Counted from the first letter of the stretch, positions 44,083-54,840 are shown. The stretch: 64,000 bases of DNA from Budorcas taxicolor (GCF_023091745.1 NC_068922.1:81439533-81503532), one strand, 5' to 3'. Notes: generated from the sequence alone by a model not told the origin. Numbers and translations are program-made.

Positions 44083-44096
44083 CAGAATCCACTTTG

Positions 44097-44539
44097 CTGA
44101 TGAACCAAAACCATCAGCGCTGCCATTCTTACTCACTTCCGTGTTTCCTGCCTTATTTTCTTTTATTCATTTTCAACGAGAAGATAACTCATATGCGGGT
44201 TTTTTCAACTGCCGAAAGGTACCTGACATTAAAAATCTCAGAACGTTTCAGAGAACAATGACGACAGATAATTTCCTACCATTCAGGTGTTAAAAAAAGA
44301 ACTAATCAATCCAAGCTTGCAAGGTGGGATGAGCTTGTCTCTGTAGAGAATGATGCTGTGGAGAGCAGAGAACTTCCAGAAGGGAATAAGGAGCAACTCT
44401 TGCAATGTGAGAATAGAACTGCTTTATCCTTAACAGACATACAGTATAATAGGATGTAATAGGTATTTGTTGGATAAACAGTGCCTGACACTGTTCTGAC
44501 GGTTGATTTGGGACTTAGCTAGGCTCTTTTCTCGAGGGG
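44097..44539. other. Unannotated intergenic sequence
   Basis: No gene recognised. Confidence 0.5.
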
Positions 44540-44758
44540 GCTTCCCAAGTGGTGCTAGTAGTAAAGAACCCCCCTGCCAATGCAGGAGGCAAAAGAGAAG
44601 TGGGTTCCATCCCTGGATCTGGAAGATTCCCTGGAGGAGGGCATGGCAACCCACTCTAGCATTCTTGTCTGGAGAATCCCATGGACATAGGAGCCTGGAG
44701 GGCTACAGTCCATGGGGTTACAAGAGAGTCAGGCAAGACTGCAGTGACTTGACATGCA
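44540..44758 (+). repeat. Bov-tA SINE
   Basis: GGCTTCCCAAGTGGTGCTAG to GAGTCAGGCAAGACTGCAGT. Confidence 0.93.
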
Positions 44759-44984
44759 CAGACTTCTTTTTGGACTTTCCTTTTTAATAGGAGACTACCC
44801 TCATTTTCTTGCCCTGTGGACACCCCAACACAGACACTCATAAAACCAACAGAAGAGAGTTTGCTGGTAGGACCAACATGACAATCCTTTCTGACAAAAT
44901 CAGGGGTGACACCCCAGCACGCTTGACACAGCCCGTCAGAAGTCAGTCTTGCCCGTCCTTCCAGGGGGTTATTTCCAGATGTGA

Positions 44985-45190
44985 CTCACAGGAGGTGGGA
45001 AACACAGAGGCCACCTCCGTGTCTCGGCTCCACAGCCAAACCTCCTGGGGTCAAATCCCGCCCCGTTGCATATGAGTTCCAAGAATCATAAGCAGTTATG
45101 ACTCTCCCAGCCTGTTTCCTCATCTGTGAAATGGAGCATCTACTCGCCCCTTCTTCCAGGGTTATTAAATTCAAGCAGTTCCTCAATCGC
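44985..45190 (+). repeat. MIR SINE
   Basis: TCAAATCCCGCCCC and GTTTCCTCATCTGTGAAATG are in MIR order. Confidence 0.65.
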
Positions 45191-45255
45191 ACACACGCTG
45201 GGGCAATTTTCATGCTGGCGGCCTGACATTACTCCGTATCACCTCCCTTTAAAAC

Positions 45256-45340
45256 GTAAACCCCTGGTCGGGGGACTAAGATCCCACCTGCCTCGTGTCG
45301 CAGCCAAAAGATTATTTTAAAAAAATAAAATGTAAATCAA
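45256..45340 (+). repeat. CHR-2 3' part
   Basis: CCCTGGTCGGGGGACTAAGA, TCGCAGCCAAAAG and A-rich end. Confidence 0.75.
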
Positions 45341-45889
45341 CTTACTTAAAAAGCAAATTTAATAGTACTCCTAGAAATTTTTAAGTAGTTAGTATTATTA
45401 TGGAAGATAATTGTAAGCACACATTGACAAGAATAAAGATTACTTGTGTGCAAAATTTTTGTGTCCAAAATTCATCCTGCACATCATCTGTGAAGGCTGT
45501 GTTTGCCCCCTTGAGTGGTTGGGGCCGAGAGGGCGGCGTGCAAAAACCCTGAGCTCAGCTGCGCTCACGGACACACCAAACTCACACCTATCTGCAGAAC
45601 AGTCATCAGAGAAAAAGACCAGAGCCAGCACAGATCTTCTACAACTAAAGACATAAAGAAGGAACCATGGCGAGACGAGGAGGGCAGACCCACGCCACAG
45701 TCAGTGCAGGACCCCCCGAAGCGGGGCGCGGTTACACCGTGGGGGTTCTCCCATGGGAGCAAGAGCTCGGAGCCCATAGGGCTCTACAGCCCCGGGTCCT
45801 GCCCTGGGGAGAGGAGCCCTTGGAACCTTTGGCTTTGAAGGCTGGCAGGGCTTAACTTTGGGAGCCCCCCAGGACTGGGGGAAACAGAG

Positions 45890-46052
45890 GCTTCCCTGGT
45901 GGTCTGGTGGTGAAGACTCTGCTTCCCCACTCAGGGGACCCCGGTATCGTCACTAGCACAGAGCCCTCGCCCAGCAACGGAAGATCCCACAAGCTTCATG
46001 CAGCTAAGACCTAACGCAGCCAAAACTGACTAAATACATATATATTTTTTAA
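45890..46052 (+). repeat. CHR-type SINE in L1
   Basis: GGCTTCCCTGGTGGTCTGGT head, GCAACGGAAGATCCCACAAG and CTAACGCAGCCAAAACTGAC end. Confidence 0.8.
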
Positions 46053-46574
46053 AAAATGGGTGCATATGATTCAAACGTTTTGCAACAACAGTAAAATGGC
46101 CCACAGCCACTCACGTGCCCCTGGCCTTGTGCAAAAGCAGCCAGTGGACTCGAGCTGGGGCTGGGCTCCCCACGGTTCTGGAGCGCGTCCCAGGAGGCGG
46201 GCACAGACGCCGCCGGCGGGGGACACCCTTAGGACCATGTGGACAGTGCTGCTTGTTGGCCGCCGCGCTGGGGGCCTCCCTCCTGCCTGGGGGAAGGGCA
46301 GGCCCAGCGGACCGCCTGTGGGCACAGCGTGGACACCTGAGGCCACGTGACTAACCGGCCAGGCACCCGGCCCCCCCTGCCAGCAGGGGGTCTGCCTAGA
46401 GACCCCCGAGCCCACAGTCCTGCCCCTGGAGTTCAGGCATCAGTTCCAGAAGCCCCTCCATGTCTGGCCCTGCCCTCCAGAGAGCTGGCTGTTTGTGTCC
46501 GGCAGGCCTCAGCCACCAGGGGGCAGGTGCCAGACGCAAGAAACACTATGATCTCAGGCCCTAACTAATTAATT

Positions 46575-46745
46575 AAAAAAAACCCAGCAGAATCTGTCTT
46601 GCCATGTGGAGGAACTAAGACCCCACAGGCCAAGGAGCACCGCAGGCCACAACTACCGCAGCCCGGAGCTCCGGAGCCCACGTGGCACGAGCAGAGGGTC
46701 TGTGCGTGGAACTGAAGGCGCCGCGTGAAGCAGCCGAGGCCGAGA
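46575..46745 (+). repeat. CHR-1 SINE, sense, partial
   Basis: GGAACTAAGACCCCACAGGC, CACAACTACCGCAGCCC; begins in mid-element. It faces the antisense copy 10 bp away. Confidence 0.75.
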
Positions 46746-46754
46746 AGTGACTGT

Positions 46755-47070
46755 GCCAATGAATTTCTGTCTCGGCTGCACTGACGTTTGCGTTTCCCTT
46801 TCGCGCCGGCGTCTCTGGTTTCCGCGGGCGGCTGCCCTAGTAGCAGTGTGCGGGCCTCTGGCTGCAGTGCCTTCTCTGGGCGGAGCACGGGCTCCAGCAC
46901 GTGGGCTGCAGTCTCGTGGGCCCCGGGCTCTAGAGCCAGGCTCGGCAGCTGTGGTGCACGGGCTTAGTTGCCCTGCAGCATGAGGGATCTTCCCAGACCA
47001 GGGGTCAACCCCGCGTCCCCTGCATCGTCAGGCAGATTCTTATCCACTGCACCGCCAGGGAAGTCCAATA
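46755..47070 (-). repeat. CHR-1 SINE, antisense, near full length
   Basis: CGGCTGCACTGACG at left, GGGCTCTAGAGCCAGGCTCG in the body and CACTGCACCGCCAGGGAAGT at the head. High CpG content is intrinsic to the family. Confidence 0.88.
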
Positions 47071-48096
47071 AATAAATATGCATTAAAAAAAATTCAGATA
47101 AGTGAAATTTGTTAGTGCACAATAAGCTCAAAAAAGAAAAAAACCCACTATCCCCCAGCTGGGGGGTCCAGCTGAACCCTGGCTCTGACCTCTTGCAGGT
47201 AAACACAAGCTTCGGGATATCCCAGACCCCATACTCCGCTGTGTCAGGAACTAGCCCCTCCACGAGTGAGCTGACACCAGCTCGGGTCCCTGAGCCACAC
47301 AACCAGACTCCAGGACCCAGCTCTGCCTGCCAGTAGTCTGGAACTTACCCCAAGTCCTGGCTTCAGCCACCCGTGGGTGGGCAACAGCCCCGGAGTCTCC
47401 TGGATACTCTGCCCCCCAGGGAGACAGCGTAAGCCCTGGGGGGTCCCTGGGATTCCGCAGGCAGCTGCTCCGTGATCCCAGCCCACCAAGCAGCAACCAC
47501 CAGCCTCTGCACAAGGCAAGGCCTGGCAATCAAGCAGGCTGGGGGTCAACCACGCCTCCCAGACCACCTGCGTAGTCAGCCCTCCACAGCAGAGGGGCCC
47601 ACACAGCGCTCGTTGGGGAGCGGCTGGGGCATAGAGCTGGGCTGACTGGAGGGGTGTGCGCTGCTGTGTACTAGGTTGCCTCCTGCGAAAAGCCACCTCT
47701 CCAAGGCTGGAGACACCGAGGCTCATTGTAGTGGAGATGAGGACAGTTAGAGAGAGAATACTAAAAGATACCATGGCCCACGGTAGTGGAGATGACTACA
47801 GTTAAAGCAAAGAGAAAATACTGAAACAACCAGGGGAAAGCAACAGATACGAGACAAGAGGCTCCCGTGGGGCTACGGCTGATCTGTCAGCAGGAACTGG
47901 GCAGGCCAGAAAGGAGTGGCATGACATACTTAACGGGAATGGAAAGGGCTATTTAAACAGATGAAAGGGAATAGCCTACCCCCAAGAATACTCTACTCAC
48001 CAAGGCTCTTGATCAGATTCGATGGAGAAACCAAAAATTTTACAGACAAGCAAAAGCTGAAAGAGTTCAGCTCCACCAAACTGTCTTTAGGAGAAA

Positions 48097-48255
48097 TGGG
48101 GGCCTTCCCTGGTGGGCCAGTGGCTGAGGCGCTTGCTCCTGATACAGGGGGCCCAGGCTCAACCCAGTCAGCGAGCTAGAGCCCACAGGCCGCACCCAAG
48201 GTCCTGTGTGCCTCAGCCAAGACCCGGTGTCGCTAGTAAACAGATCAATATTAAA
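48097..48255 (+). repeat. CHR-2-type SINE in L1
   Basis: GGGCCTTCCCTGGTGGGCCA and GCTCAACCCAGTCAGCGAGC. Confidence 0.75.
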
Positions 48256-48538
48256 AGAGAAAAGGAAATGCTCTAAGAGAAGGAGAAAAGGCCACTACTG
48301 GAGACAAGAAAAGGTGGAATGGAAAAGCTCCTGGTAAAGCTAGGAGAGCACACAGTGGAGGGAGAAAGCATCCACAGACAAAAGCGTGCAGGGAGGTCAG
48401 AGACAAGAGGAGACAGAGTCACTTCTACCCACAATAGGCAGTTAAGGGATACACAAAACAAGTAGATGTATATTAAAAATGGTAATGATGAGGAGAGGAC
48501 AAATCCATGGTTGTTAAACATGTACTTAAAATTAGGAG

Positions 48539-49234
48539 CTTAAAGCTCAACATTCAGAAAACGAAGATCATGGCATTCGGTCCCATCACTTCATGGGAAA
48601 TAGATGGAGAAACAGTGGAAACAGTGTCAGACTTTATTTTTTTGGGCTCCGAAATCACTGCAGATGGTGACTGCAGCCATGAAATTAAAAGACACTTACT
48701 CCTTGGAAGAAAAGTTATGTCCAACCTAGATAGTATATTCAAAAGCAGAGGCATTACTTTGCTGACTAAACTGTGTCTAGTCAAGGCTATGGTTTTTCCA
48801 GTAGTCATGTATGGATGTGGGAGTTGGACTGTGAAGAAGGCTGAGCACCAAAGAATTGATGCTTTTGAACTGTGGTATTGGAGAAGACTCTTGAGAGTCC
48901 CTTGGACTGCAAGGAGATCCAACCAGTCCATTCTGAAGGAGATCAGCCCTGGGATTTCTTTGGAAGGAATGATGCTGAAGCTGAAACTCCAGTACTTTGG
49001 CCACCTCATGCGAAGTACTGACTCATTGGAAAAGACTCTGCTGCTGGGAGGGATTGGGGGCGGGAGGAGAAGGGGACGACCGAGGATGAGATGGCTGGAT
49101 GGCATCACGGACTCGATGGACGTGAGTCTGAGTGAACTCTGGGAGCTGGTGATGGACAGGGAGGCCTGGCGTGCTGCGATCTATGGGGTCGCAAAGAGTC
49201 GGACACGACTGAGCGACTGAACTGAACTGGACTG
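48539..49234 (+). mobile_element. BovB LINE, 5'-truncated, open reading frame kept, 11 bp target-site duplication
   Basis: AAAATTAGGAG flanks the copy at 48528-48538 and 49235-49245. The 237 aa frame at 48507-49220 covers the post-catalytic part of ORF2: LNIQKTKIMAFGP, FLGSEITADGDCSHEIKRHL, PVVMYGCGSWTVKKAE and RRGRPRMRWLDGITDSMDVS to LSD-stop. About the first ten residues come from host flank, and the catalytic YxDD part of the reverse transcriptase and the endonuclease are absent, so the fragment cannot be an active enzyme. No internal stops in 232 BovB codons and many CpGs point to a young insertion. Confidence 0.95.
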
Positions 49235-49268
49235 AAAATTAGGAGAGCAGCAAATGACAGTCATGTAC

Positions 49269-49410
49269 ACATATATGCTGCTGCTGCTGCTGCTAGGTCG
49301 CTTCAGTCGTGTCTAACTCTGTGCGACCCCAGAGACGGGAGCCCACCAGGCTCCCCCGTCCCTGGGACTCTCCAGGCAAGAGCACTGGAGCGGGCTGCCA
49401 TCCCTTCTCC
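49269..49410 (-). repeat. Half Bov-A2 SINE
   Basis: (GCT)5-AGGTCGCTTCAGTCGTG and ACCCCAGAGACGGGAGCCCA mark the left-half type. Confidence 0.92.
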
Positions 49411-49448
49411 GCTGCACATACGTGCTGCCATATAAAGCCTGACAGGAG

Positions 49449-49572
49449 GGGCTTCCCTCGTGGTCCAGTGAGGAAGACTCCACGCTCCCAACATGTGGGC
49501 CCTGGTTCAGTCCCTGGTCAGGGAAATAGACCTGGCATAGCCAAATAAAATAAATAAATGTTAAAAAAAAAA
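49449..49572 (+). repeat. CHR-2 SINE
   Basis: GGGGCTTCCCTCGTGGTCCA head, CCCTGGTCAGGGAAATAGAC and A-rich tail. Confidence 0.92.
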
Positions 49573-49681
49573 CCTTTATAGTATCCACAAGCCAAAAATC
49601 CATAACAGAAATACACACAAAAAAGAAAAAGGGGTAAATAAGCACCCTTAATGAATACAGTGATAAAACATCAACGTTGTT

Positions 49682-49879
49682 ATTGCTGCTAAGTCGTGTC
49701 GGACTCTTTGAGACCCCCGTGTACTGTAGCCTGCCAGGCGTCTCTGTCCACGGGATTTCCCAGGCAAGAATACTGAAGTGGGTTGCCATTTCCTTCTCCA
49801 GGGGATCTTGATGACCCATGGATTAAACGCAAGTCTCCTGCATTGCAGGCGGGTTATTTACCACTGAGCAACCAGAGAA
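49682..49879 (-). repeat. Bov-tA SINE
   Basis: GCTGCTAAGTCGTGTCGGAC to CCACTGAGCAACCAGAGAA. Confidence 0.92.
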
Positions 49880-49922
49880 TACAGTCCCAAGCACTTAATT
49901 AGTGCTTAATAAATACAAGCAC

Positions 49923-50362
49923 AGTTCAGTTCAGCCGCTCAGTCCTCTCTGACTGCAACCCCGTGGACTGCAGCACGCCAGTCTTCCCTGTTTATCACCA
50001 ACTCCCGAATCTTGCTCAAACTCATGTCCTTTAAATCAGTGATGCCATCTAACCGTCTCATCCTCTGTCGTCCCCTTCTCCTCCTGCCCTCAGTCTTTCC
50101 CAACTTCAGAGTCTTTTCTAATGAGTCAGCTCTTCCCATCAGGTGGCCAAAGTATTGGAGTTTCAGCTTCAGCATCAGTCCTTCCAATGAACACCCAGGA
50201 CTGATCTCTTTTAGAATGGACTAGTTGGATCTCCTTGCAGTCCAAGGGACTCTCAAGAGTCTTCTCCAGCACCACAGTTCAAAAGCATCAGTTCTTTGGT
50301 GCTTAGCTTTCCTTATAGTCCAACTCGGACATCCATACATGACTACTGGAAAACCGTAGCTT
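49923..50362 (-). mobile_element. BovB LINE 3' end, 5'-truncated
   Basis: Starts with AGTTCAGTTCAGCCGCTCAG. The minus frame encodes RMRRLDGITDLKDMSLSKIR and GFPVVMYGCPSWTIRKAKHQ, broken by a stop near 50222. It lies tail-to-tail with the copy at 48539. Confidence 0.93.
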
Positions 50363-51147
50363 GGATAATATAACATAACATAATTTGATAATATAATATA
50401 AGCACAATTAATGCTTAACAATTATGTGTCTGGACTTAGCTTTCCAACCCTTCTCATTGCTGTATTGGAGGCAACCGTCACCCACCAATCGGGCCTGCAC
50501 ACGTCAGGGGACACCGACTGGCCCCCGGCAGCTGCCACCTGGTGTAAAGAGCCCAGAGCAAATTACAACTACAACAGCATCCAAACCAAAGGAAGAAACC
50601 ACCGGATTAAAAATAAAACAAGTGCACATAAAAAAACGCAGAACGTCTCTCATTCAAGTGTGTGCAGTTGGTTCTTAATATTAATTTTGACTTCCAGACT
50701 TCTTTCCTCCTCATCTCACCTTTCTGCTCAAAGTGTGCAAAAAGTACCTGATGCCCTTTTGCACTAAAGCAAACACATTTGGGAGGAAAAAGCAGCCAGT
50801 GTGCAAATCTTTTAATTGATTTTACAGCATTGGTACTTGGGAGTTGATGCTACTTGGAAAGCCCAGGTGCGAGGCATCCAGATGGTTAAGCGTTCTGCAG
50901 ATGTTTTTTTGCTGATAAAGGGAGGCTCTGCAGGATGGAACAGTCACGGACAGCATAAGTGATGATGTCACTTGGGTCAATGTGCGATTCAGGCGATTAG
51001 AGAAAGTTCAGCAAGTTAGGCTGAATCACAAACGGAGCCTTGGCTTTCAATCAAAGCTGTTCAACAGGCTTTGCCAAATACATGCTGATAGATTAATTTG
51101 GCCCACCCATTTACGCGTTCTCTGAATGCCACAAAGTGTAGGGAAAT
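50363..51147. other. Unannotated intergenic sequence
   Basis: A TAACATAACATAATTTGATA-rich patch is at 50368. No gene. Confidence 0.5.
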
Positions 51148-51350
51148 GAGCAAGGCCTGTGGAGTCAAAGAGATTGGGGTTTGGGTCTAAGTTTTCTGCT
51201 TACAGTGTTTTCCTGAGTGAAATACTTGACTTCTCCAAGCTTATTAAAAAATGGGAAGATTCCTAGCTCCCTGGTAAGGCTATCTGAGGACTGGTTGAGA
51301 CAAGGTGCAGGAAAGGGCCTTGAGCACAATAAATGTTAGTCGTCCTACTT
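51148..51350 (+). repeat. MIR SINE
   Basis: GGTTTGGGTCTAAGTTTTCT, ATGGGAAGATTCCTAGC and GAGCACAATAAATGTTAGTC. Confidence 0.65.
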
Positions 51351-51467
51351 AAATATTGTGCACTTTGGTTTGTCAATGAAATCCAGTGCGATTCGTGAAG
51401 GCCAAAGGGATTGTGTAGCCAGTTCCTAAGAGTTGCAAAACGGAGTTTCAAAGTGAGGTGTAAGGGC

Positions 51468-51669
51468 TTCCCTTGGGGCTCAGTGGGTAAAGAATTCACC
51501 TGCCAATGCAGGGGTGTGGGTTTGATCCCTGGGTCGGGAAGATCCCCTGGAGAGGAAAATGGCAACCCTCCCCAGTATTCTTAATGGGGAAATCCCATGG
51601 ACAGAGGAGCCTGGCGGGTTGCAGTCCGTGGGGTTGCAGAGAGTCGGACATGCCTTAGTGACTAAACAA
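51468..51669 (+). repeat. Bov-tA SINE
   Basis: GGGCTTCCCTTGGGGCTCAG to CATGCCTTAGTGACTAAAC. Confidence 0.94.
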
Positions 51670-51739
51670 CAGCAATCCTTATGAAGGGAGCTGTTTGTCA
51701 TTTGATCCAGAAATATGAGTTCTGACACTGCCCCTGCCC

Positions 51740-51905
51740 TGTGCCAAGCGCTGAGCTAGACACTTGCCGAGTTTTCTTATTCCCGGGAGACCGTGTGCAC
51801 ATGAGGTGTTTCAGTCTCCATTTAACAGCCGAGGCCCAGAGAAACTGAGTCAACTCAAGCCACACAGCTAGGAGACGGCACCTAGAGGATGAGACCCAGC
51901 TGAAG
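51740..51905 (-). repeat. MIR SINE
   Basis: CCCTGTGCCAAGCGCTGAGC and CCGAGGCCCAGAGAAACTGA with CACACAGCTAGGAGACGG. Confidence 0.75.
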
Positions 51906-52081
51906 TTAACATGTGCAAATTTGTGTTTTCCCACCAGCAAGGTGGAGTTTACAAGGCAGGGGACTTTAAGTGTTTCATTAGAGAAGAGGCACATTGGAGA
52001 ACTGCGTTCTCAAGTCAGCCGAGAAATGCAAGCCTTGCTTAGAGTTATGATACCTTGCACATCCCTTAAACCATCCACAGG

Positions 52082-52206
52082 TGAAAGTGAAGTTGCTCAG
52101 TCGTGTCCGACTCTTCGTGACCCCATGGACTGTAGCCCGCCAGTCTCCTCCGCCCATGGGATTCTCCAGGCAGGAATACTGGAGTGGGCTGCCATTTCCT
52201 TCTCCA
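52082..52206 (-). repeat. Bov-tA SINE, partial
   Basis: GAAAGTGAAGTTGCTCAGTC to TTTCCTTCTCCAAG; directly followed by a 40 bp BovB tail (52207-52250). Confidence 0.92.
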
Positions 52207-52250
52207 AGTTCAGTTCAGTTCAGTTGTTCAGCCGTGTCCTTGTCCAAGGT
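52207..52250 (-). mobile_element. BovB tail remnant
   Basis: TTCAGTTCAGTTCAGTTGTTCAGC-like tail only; too short to show the body. Confidence 0.6.
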
Positions 52251-52368
52251 GCGTTGTAAAGTCATCTCTCAGCAGGCCACCCAGTCAGCGTTCCCTCCAG
52301 GGCTGGAAGAGGTTGAAAGCAACAGGAAGTGGTTAGCTGGTGTCTCGGGGCTATGTCGTATGAAAAAG

Positions 52369-52562
52369 GGCTTTCCAGGCGGCTCAGTGGCCAAGAATCT
52401 GCAGGAGTCTCGAGTTTGATCCCTTGGTCGGGAAGATCCCCTGGAGGAGGAAATGGCAACCCACTCCAGTGTTCTTGCCTGGGAAATCCCACAGACCCGA
52501 GCAGCCTGGCGGGCTACAGTCCGTTGAGTTGCAGAGTCAGACACGGCTTAGCGACTAGGCAC
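52369..52562 (+). repeat. Bov-tA SINE
   Basis: GGCTTTCCAGGCGGCTCAGT; part of the tRNA-like head is deleted (GAATCTGCAGGAGTCTCGAG). Confidence 0.92.
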
Positions 52563-52816
52563 GCAGGCATGTGAAAAGCGCACACCCTCCACTCCTAGAA
52601 CCACACGGAGGGCAGCAAGGTGCTCACGCTGAGATTTGCAGGGAGAGTGAGACAAGGGCCGGCTCTCACTCCCCGGGTCCCTCATTAGGACGGCTACTGG
52701 AATCACTGGTTTTCCCTTCCGCCCTCATCAGCTCTCTGCTGAGCCAGGGTGATGGAGTCTCGGGGGTTACAGGTGCACATAATGCCGCTCTGCTCCACCA
52801 CCAGCTTACAAGTAGT
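52563..52816. other. Unannotated intergenic sequence
   Basis: No gene or repeat named. Confidence 0.5.
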
Positions 52817-53023
52817 TGTTATTGTTTAGCCGAACAGTCATGTCTGACTCTTTTGTGACCCCAGGGACTGTAGCCCATCAGGTTCCTCTGTCCATGGGCT
52901 TTCCATGAATTCCCCAGTGGGTTGCCATTGCCTTCTCCAGGGGATCGTCCCAGCCCAGGGCCTGAGCGCTCATCTCCTGCGTTGCCCGGCGGGTTCTTTA
53001 CCGCTGAGCCACCTGAGAAGCCT
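52817..53023 (-). repeat. Bov-tA SINE
   Basis: TTATTGTTTAGCCGAACAGT to CGCTGAGCCACCTGAGAAGC. Confidence 0.93.
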
Positions 53024-53171
53024 TGCTGATAAGCAGTAGTTGCCCTAAATAATAATAAATGAAACAGACAATTTTCTACTATTCAGAAGAGCAGTGCCGA
53101 TCTTATGTGCAGAACCTTGGCTACAAATGTCAAGGAAATCCCTTGATCTCTCAATTCTCTCCTTCTTCTCC

Positions 53172-53945
53172 CCTTTTTAAAGTATTTACTTGATTTATTT
53201 GGCTGTGCCATGTGCTTTTAATTTCATTTCAATTTCAATTTAATTGATGCTTCAATTAAATTAAAAGACACCTGCTCCTTGAAGAAACGTTATGACCAAC
53301 CTAGACAGCATATTAAAAAGCAGAGACATTACTTTGCCAACAAAGGTCCATCTAGTCAAAGCTATGGTTTTTCCAGTGGTCATGTATGGATGTGAGAGTT
53401 GGACTATAAAGAAAGCTGAGTGTGAAGAATTGATGCTTTTGGACTGTGGTGCTGGAGAAGACTCTTGACAGTCCCTTGGACAGCAAGGAGATCCAACCAG
53501 TCCATCATAAAGGAAATCAGTCCTGAATGTTCATTGGAAGGACTGATGCTGAAGCTGAAACTCCAATACTTTGGCCACCTGATGGGAAGAGCTGACTCAT
53601 TAGAAAAGACCCTGATGCTGGGAAAGACTGAAGGCAGGGGGAAAAGGGGTCAACAGAGGATGAGATGGTTGGATGGCATCACTGACTCAATGGACATGAG
53701 TTTGAGTAAACTCTGGGACTTGGTGATGGACAGGGAGGCCTGGTATGCTGCAGGCCATGGGGTCGCAAAGAGTTGGACACGACTGAGCGACTGAACTGAA
53801 CTGTGTCGGGTGTTAGCTTTAGCACGTGGGATCTTTTCTTAGTTGTGGCATCTGGAGTCTTTTCTTGCACCATGTGGAACCTAGTTCCCTGACCCCCTGC
53901 ACTGGGGGCATGGAGTCTTAGCCACTGGGCCGCCAAGGAAATCCG
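53172..53945 (-). repeat. CHR-2 SINE split by a BovB
   Basis: The antisense CHR-2 start (TTGATTTATTTGGCTGTGCC) lies at 53190-53215 and its continuation (GTTAGCTTTAGCACGTGGGA to GGGCCGCCAAGGAAATCC) at 53808-53945. Confidence 0.82.
53216..53802 (+). mobile_element. BovB LINE, 5'-truncated, inserted into CHR-2
   Basis: Encodes NQSIIKEISPECSLEGLMLK and RMRWLDGITDSMDMSLSKLW, ending GACTGAACTGAACTG. Upstream of KAMVFPVVMYGCESWTIKKA-type sequence there are frameshifts. At its 5' edge CTTTTAATTTCAT is the reverse complement of the BovB bases just inside, a small fold-back. Confidence 0.93.
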
Positions 53946-54059
53946 CCTTTTCCCCTCCCCTCTTCTTCCCTCCCCCCGCCCCTCTCAATTGCCTGGCCAT
54001 CACAAAAGCCAGGTGGATTGCGTTCCCAATGCATCATCCTGAACTGGTTTACCATTTGT

Positions 54060-54277
54060 TGTTCAGTCACTAAAGTGAAGTCGCTCAGTCGTGTCTGACT
54101 CTTAGTGACCCCATGGACTGTAGCCCACCAGGCTCCTCTGTCCATGGGATTTTCCAGGCAAGAATACTGGAGTGGGTTGCCATTTCCCTCTCCAGGGGAT
54201 CTTCCTGATCAGGATCAAACCCAGGTCTCCCACATTGCAGGCAGACACTTTATCATCTGAGCCACCAGGGAATCCCA
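54060..54277 (-). repeat. Bov-tA SINE
   Basis: TCACTAAAGTGAAGTCGCTC to CATCTGAGCCACCAGGGAAT. Confidence 0.93.
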
Positions 54278-54282
54278 ATCAG

Positions 54283-54445
54283 CCACTAAGTCGTGCCCAA
54301 CTCTGCGAGGGTCTGCAGCATGCCAGGCTTTGGGGTCTCTCACCATCTTCTAGAGTTTGCGCAATTTCATGTCCCCTGAGTCACTGATGCTATCATCTCA
54401 TCTTCTGCCGCCCTCTTCTTTTGCCTTCTATCTTCCCCTGAAGCA
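54283..54445 (-). mobile_element. Old BovB fragment
   Basis: CACTAAGTCGTGCCCAACTC, then CACCATCTTCTAGAGTTTGC and CATCTCATCTTCTGCCGCCC; more diverged than the other copies. Confidence 0.75.
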
Positions 54446-54749
54446 TCCATTAGACTTTTGTTCAAGCTGAAAATTGAGGCAGGCTTGAGGGAGACAGAAT
54501 AGCGACTGGAGGAGACATACGGAAAAGCCACAGGCAACTGAGCGGCACGGATGGGAGAGGACAGTCGCCACAGGGCAGAGCTGTGGTCACCTGGGCTGAG
54601 CACTGTGCCACCCTTGTCTGCCAGGCCTCAGACAGGAGGCAGTGAGGCTTGGTTGAGGATGTCAGCAGGATGCCTTTGGGAAAATGTGCCTACACTTATT
54701 GGTCCCCATGAAGTTCAGGAGTGTCACTAATCAGTAAAAAACGTTTTTG

Positions 54750-54840
54750 GTGCAAAGAACAAAGGTTCTTTAAACTCTGAGCCTCAGTCCCCTCCACATC
54801 TGTAAAGCAGGGGTAATATTAGTACATTCTTAAGAGTGAA
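54750..54840 (+). repeat. MIR 3' part
   Basis: CACATCTGTAAAGCAGGGGT with flanking similarity. Confidence 0.6.

Larger units (their letters stand above)
45580..48527 (+). mobile_element. 5' region of an old L1 (5' UTR and ORF1/inter-ORF), cut by four SINEs
   Basis: CTACAACTAAAGACATAAAG, AGGAACCATGGCGAGACGAG and TTGGCTTTGAAGGCTGGCAG fit an older L1 5' UTR; CTGATCTGTCAGCAGGAACT and TTTACAGACAAGCAAAAGCT (47885-48060) fit the ORF1 3' part. All are sense and in the expected order. SINEs at 45890, 46575, 46755 and 48097 interrupt it and a BovB ends it. No intact ORF remains. Confidence 0.65.

Noticed and set aside
48507..49220. 237 aa open frame as a host gene
   Set aside because: It is the ORF2 tail of BovB with a few flank-derived codons; not a host protein.
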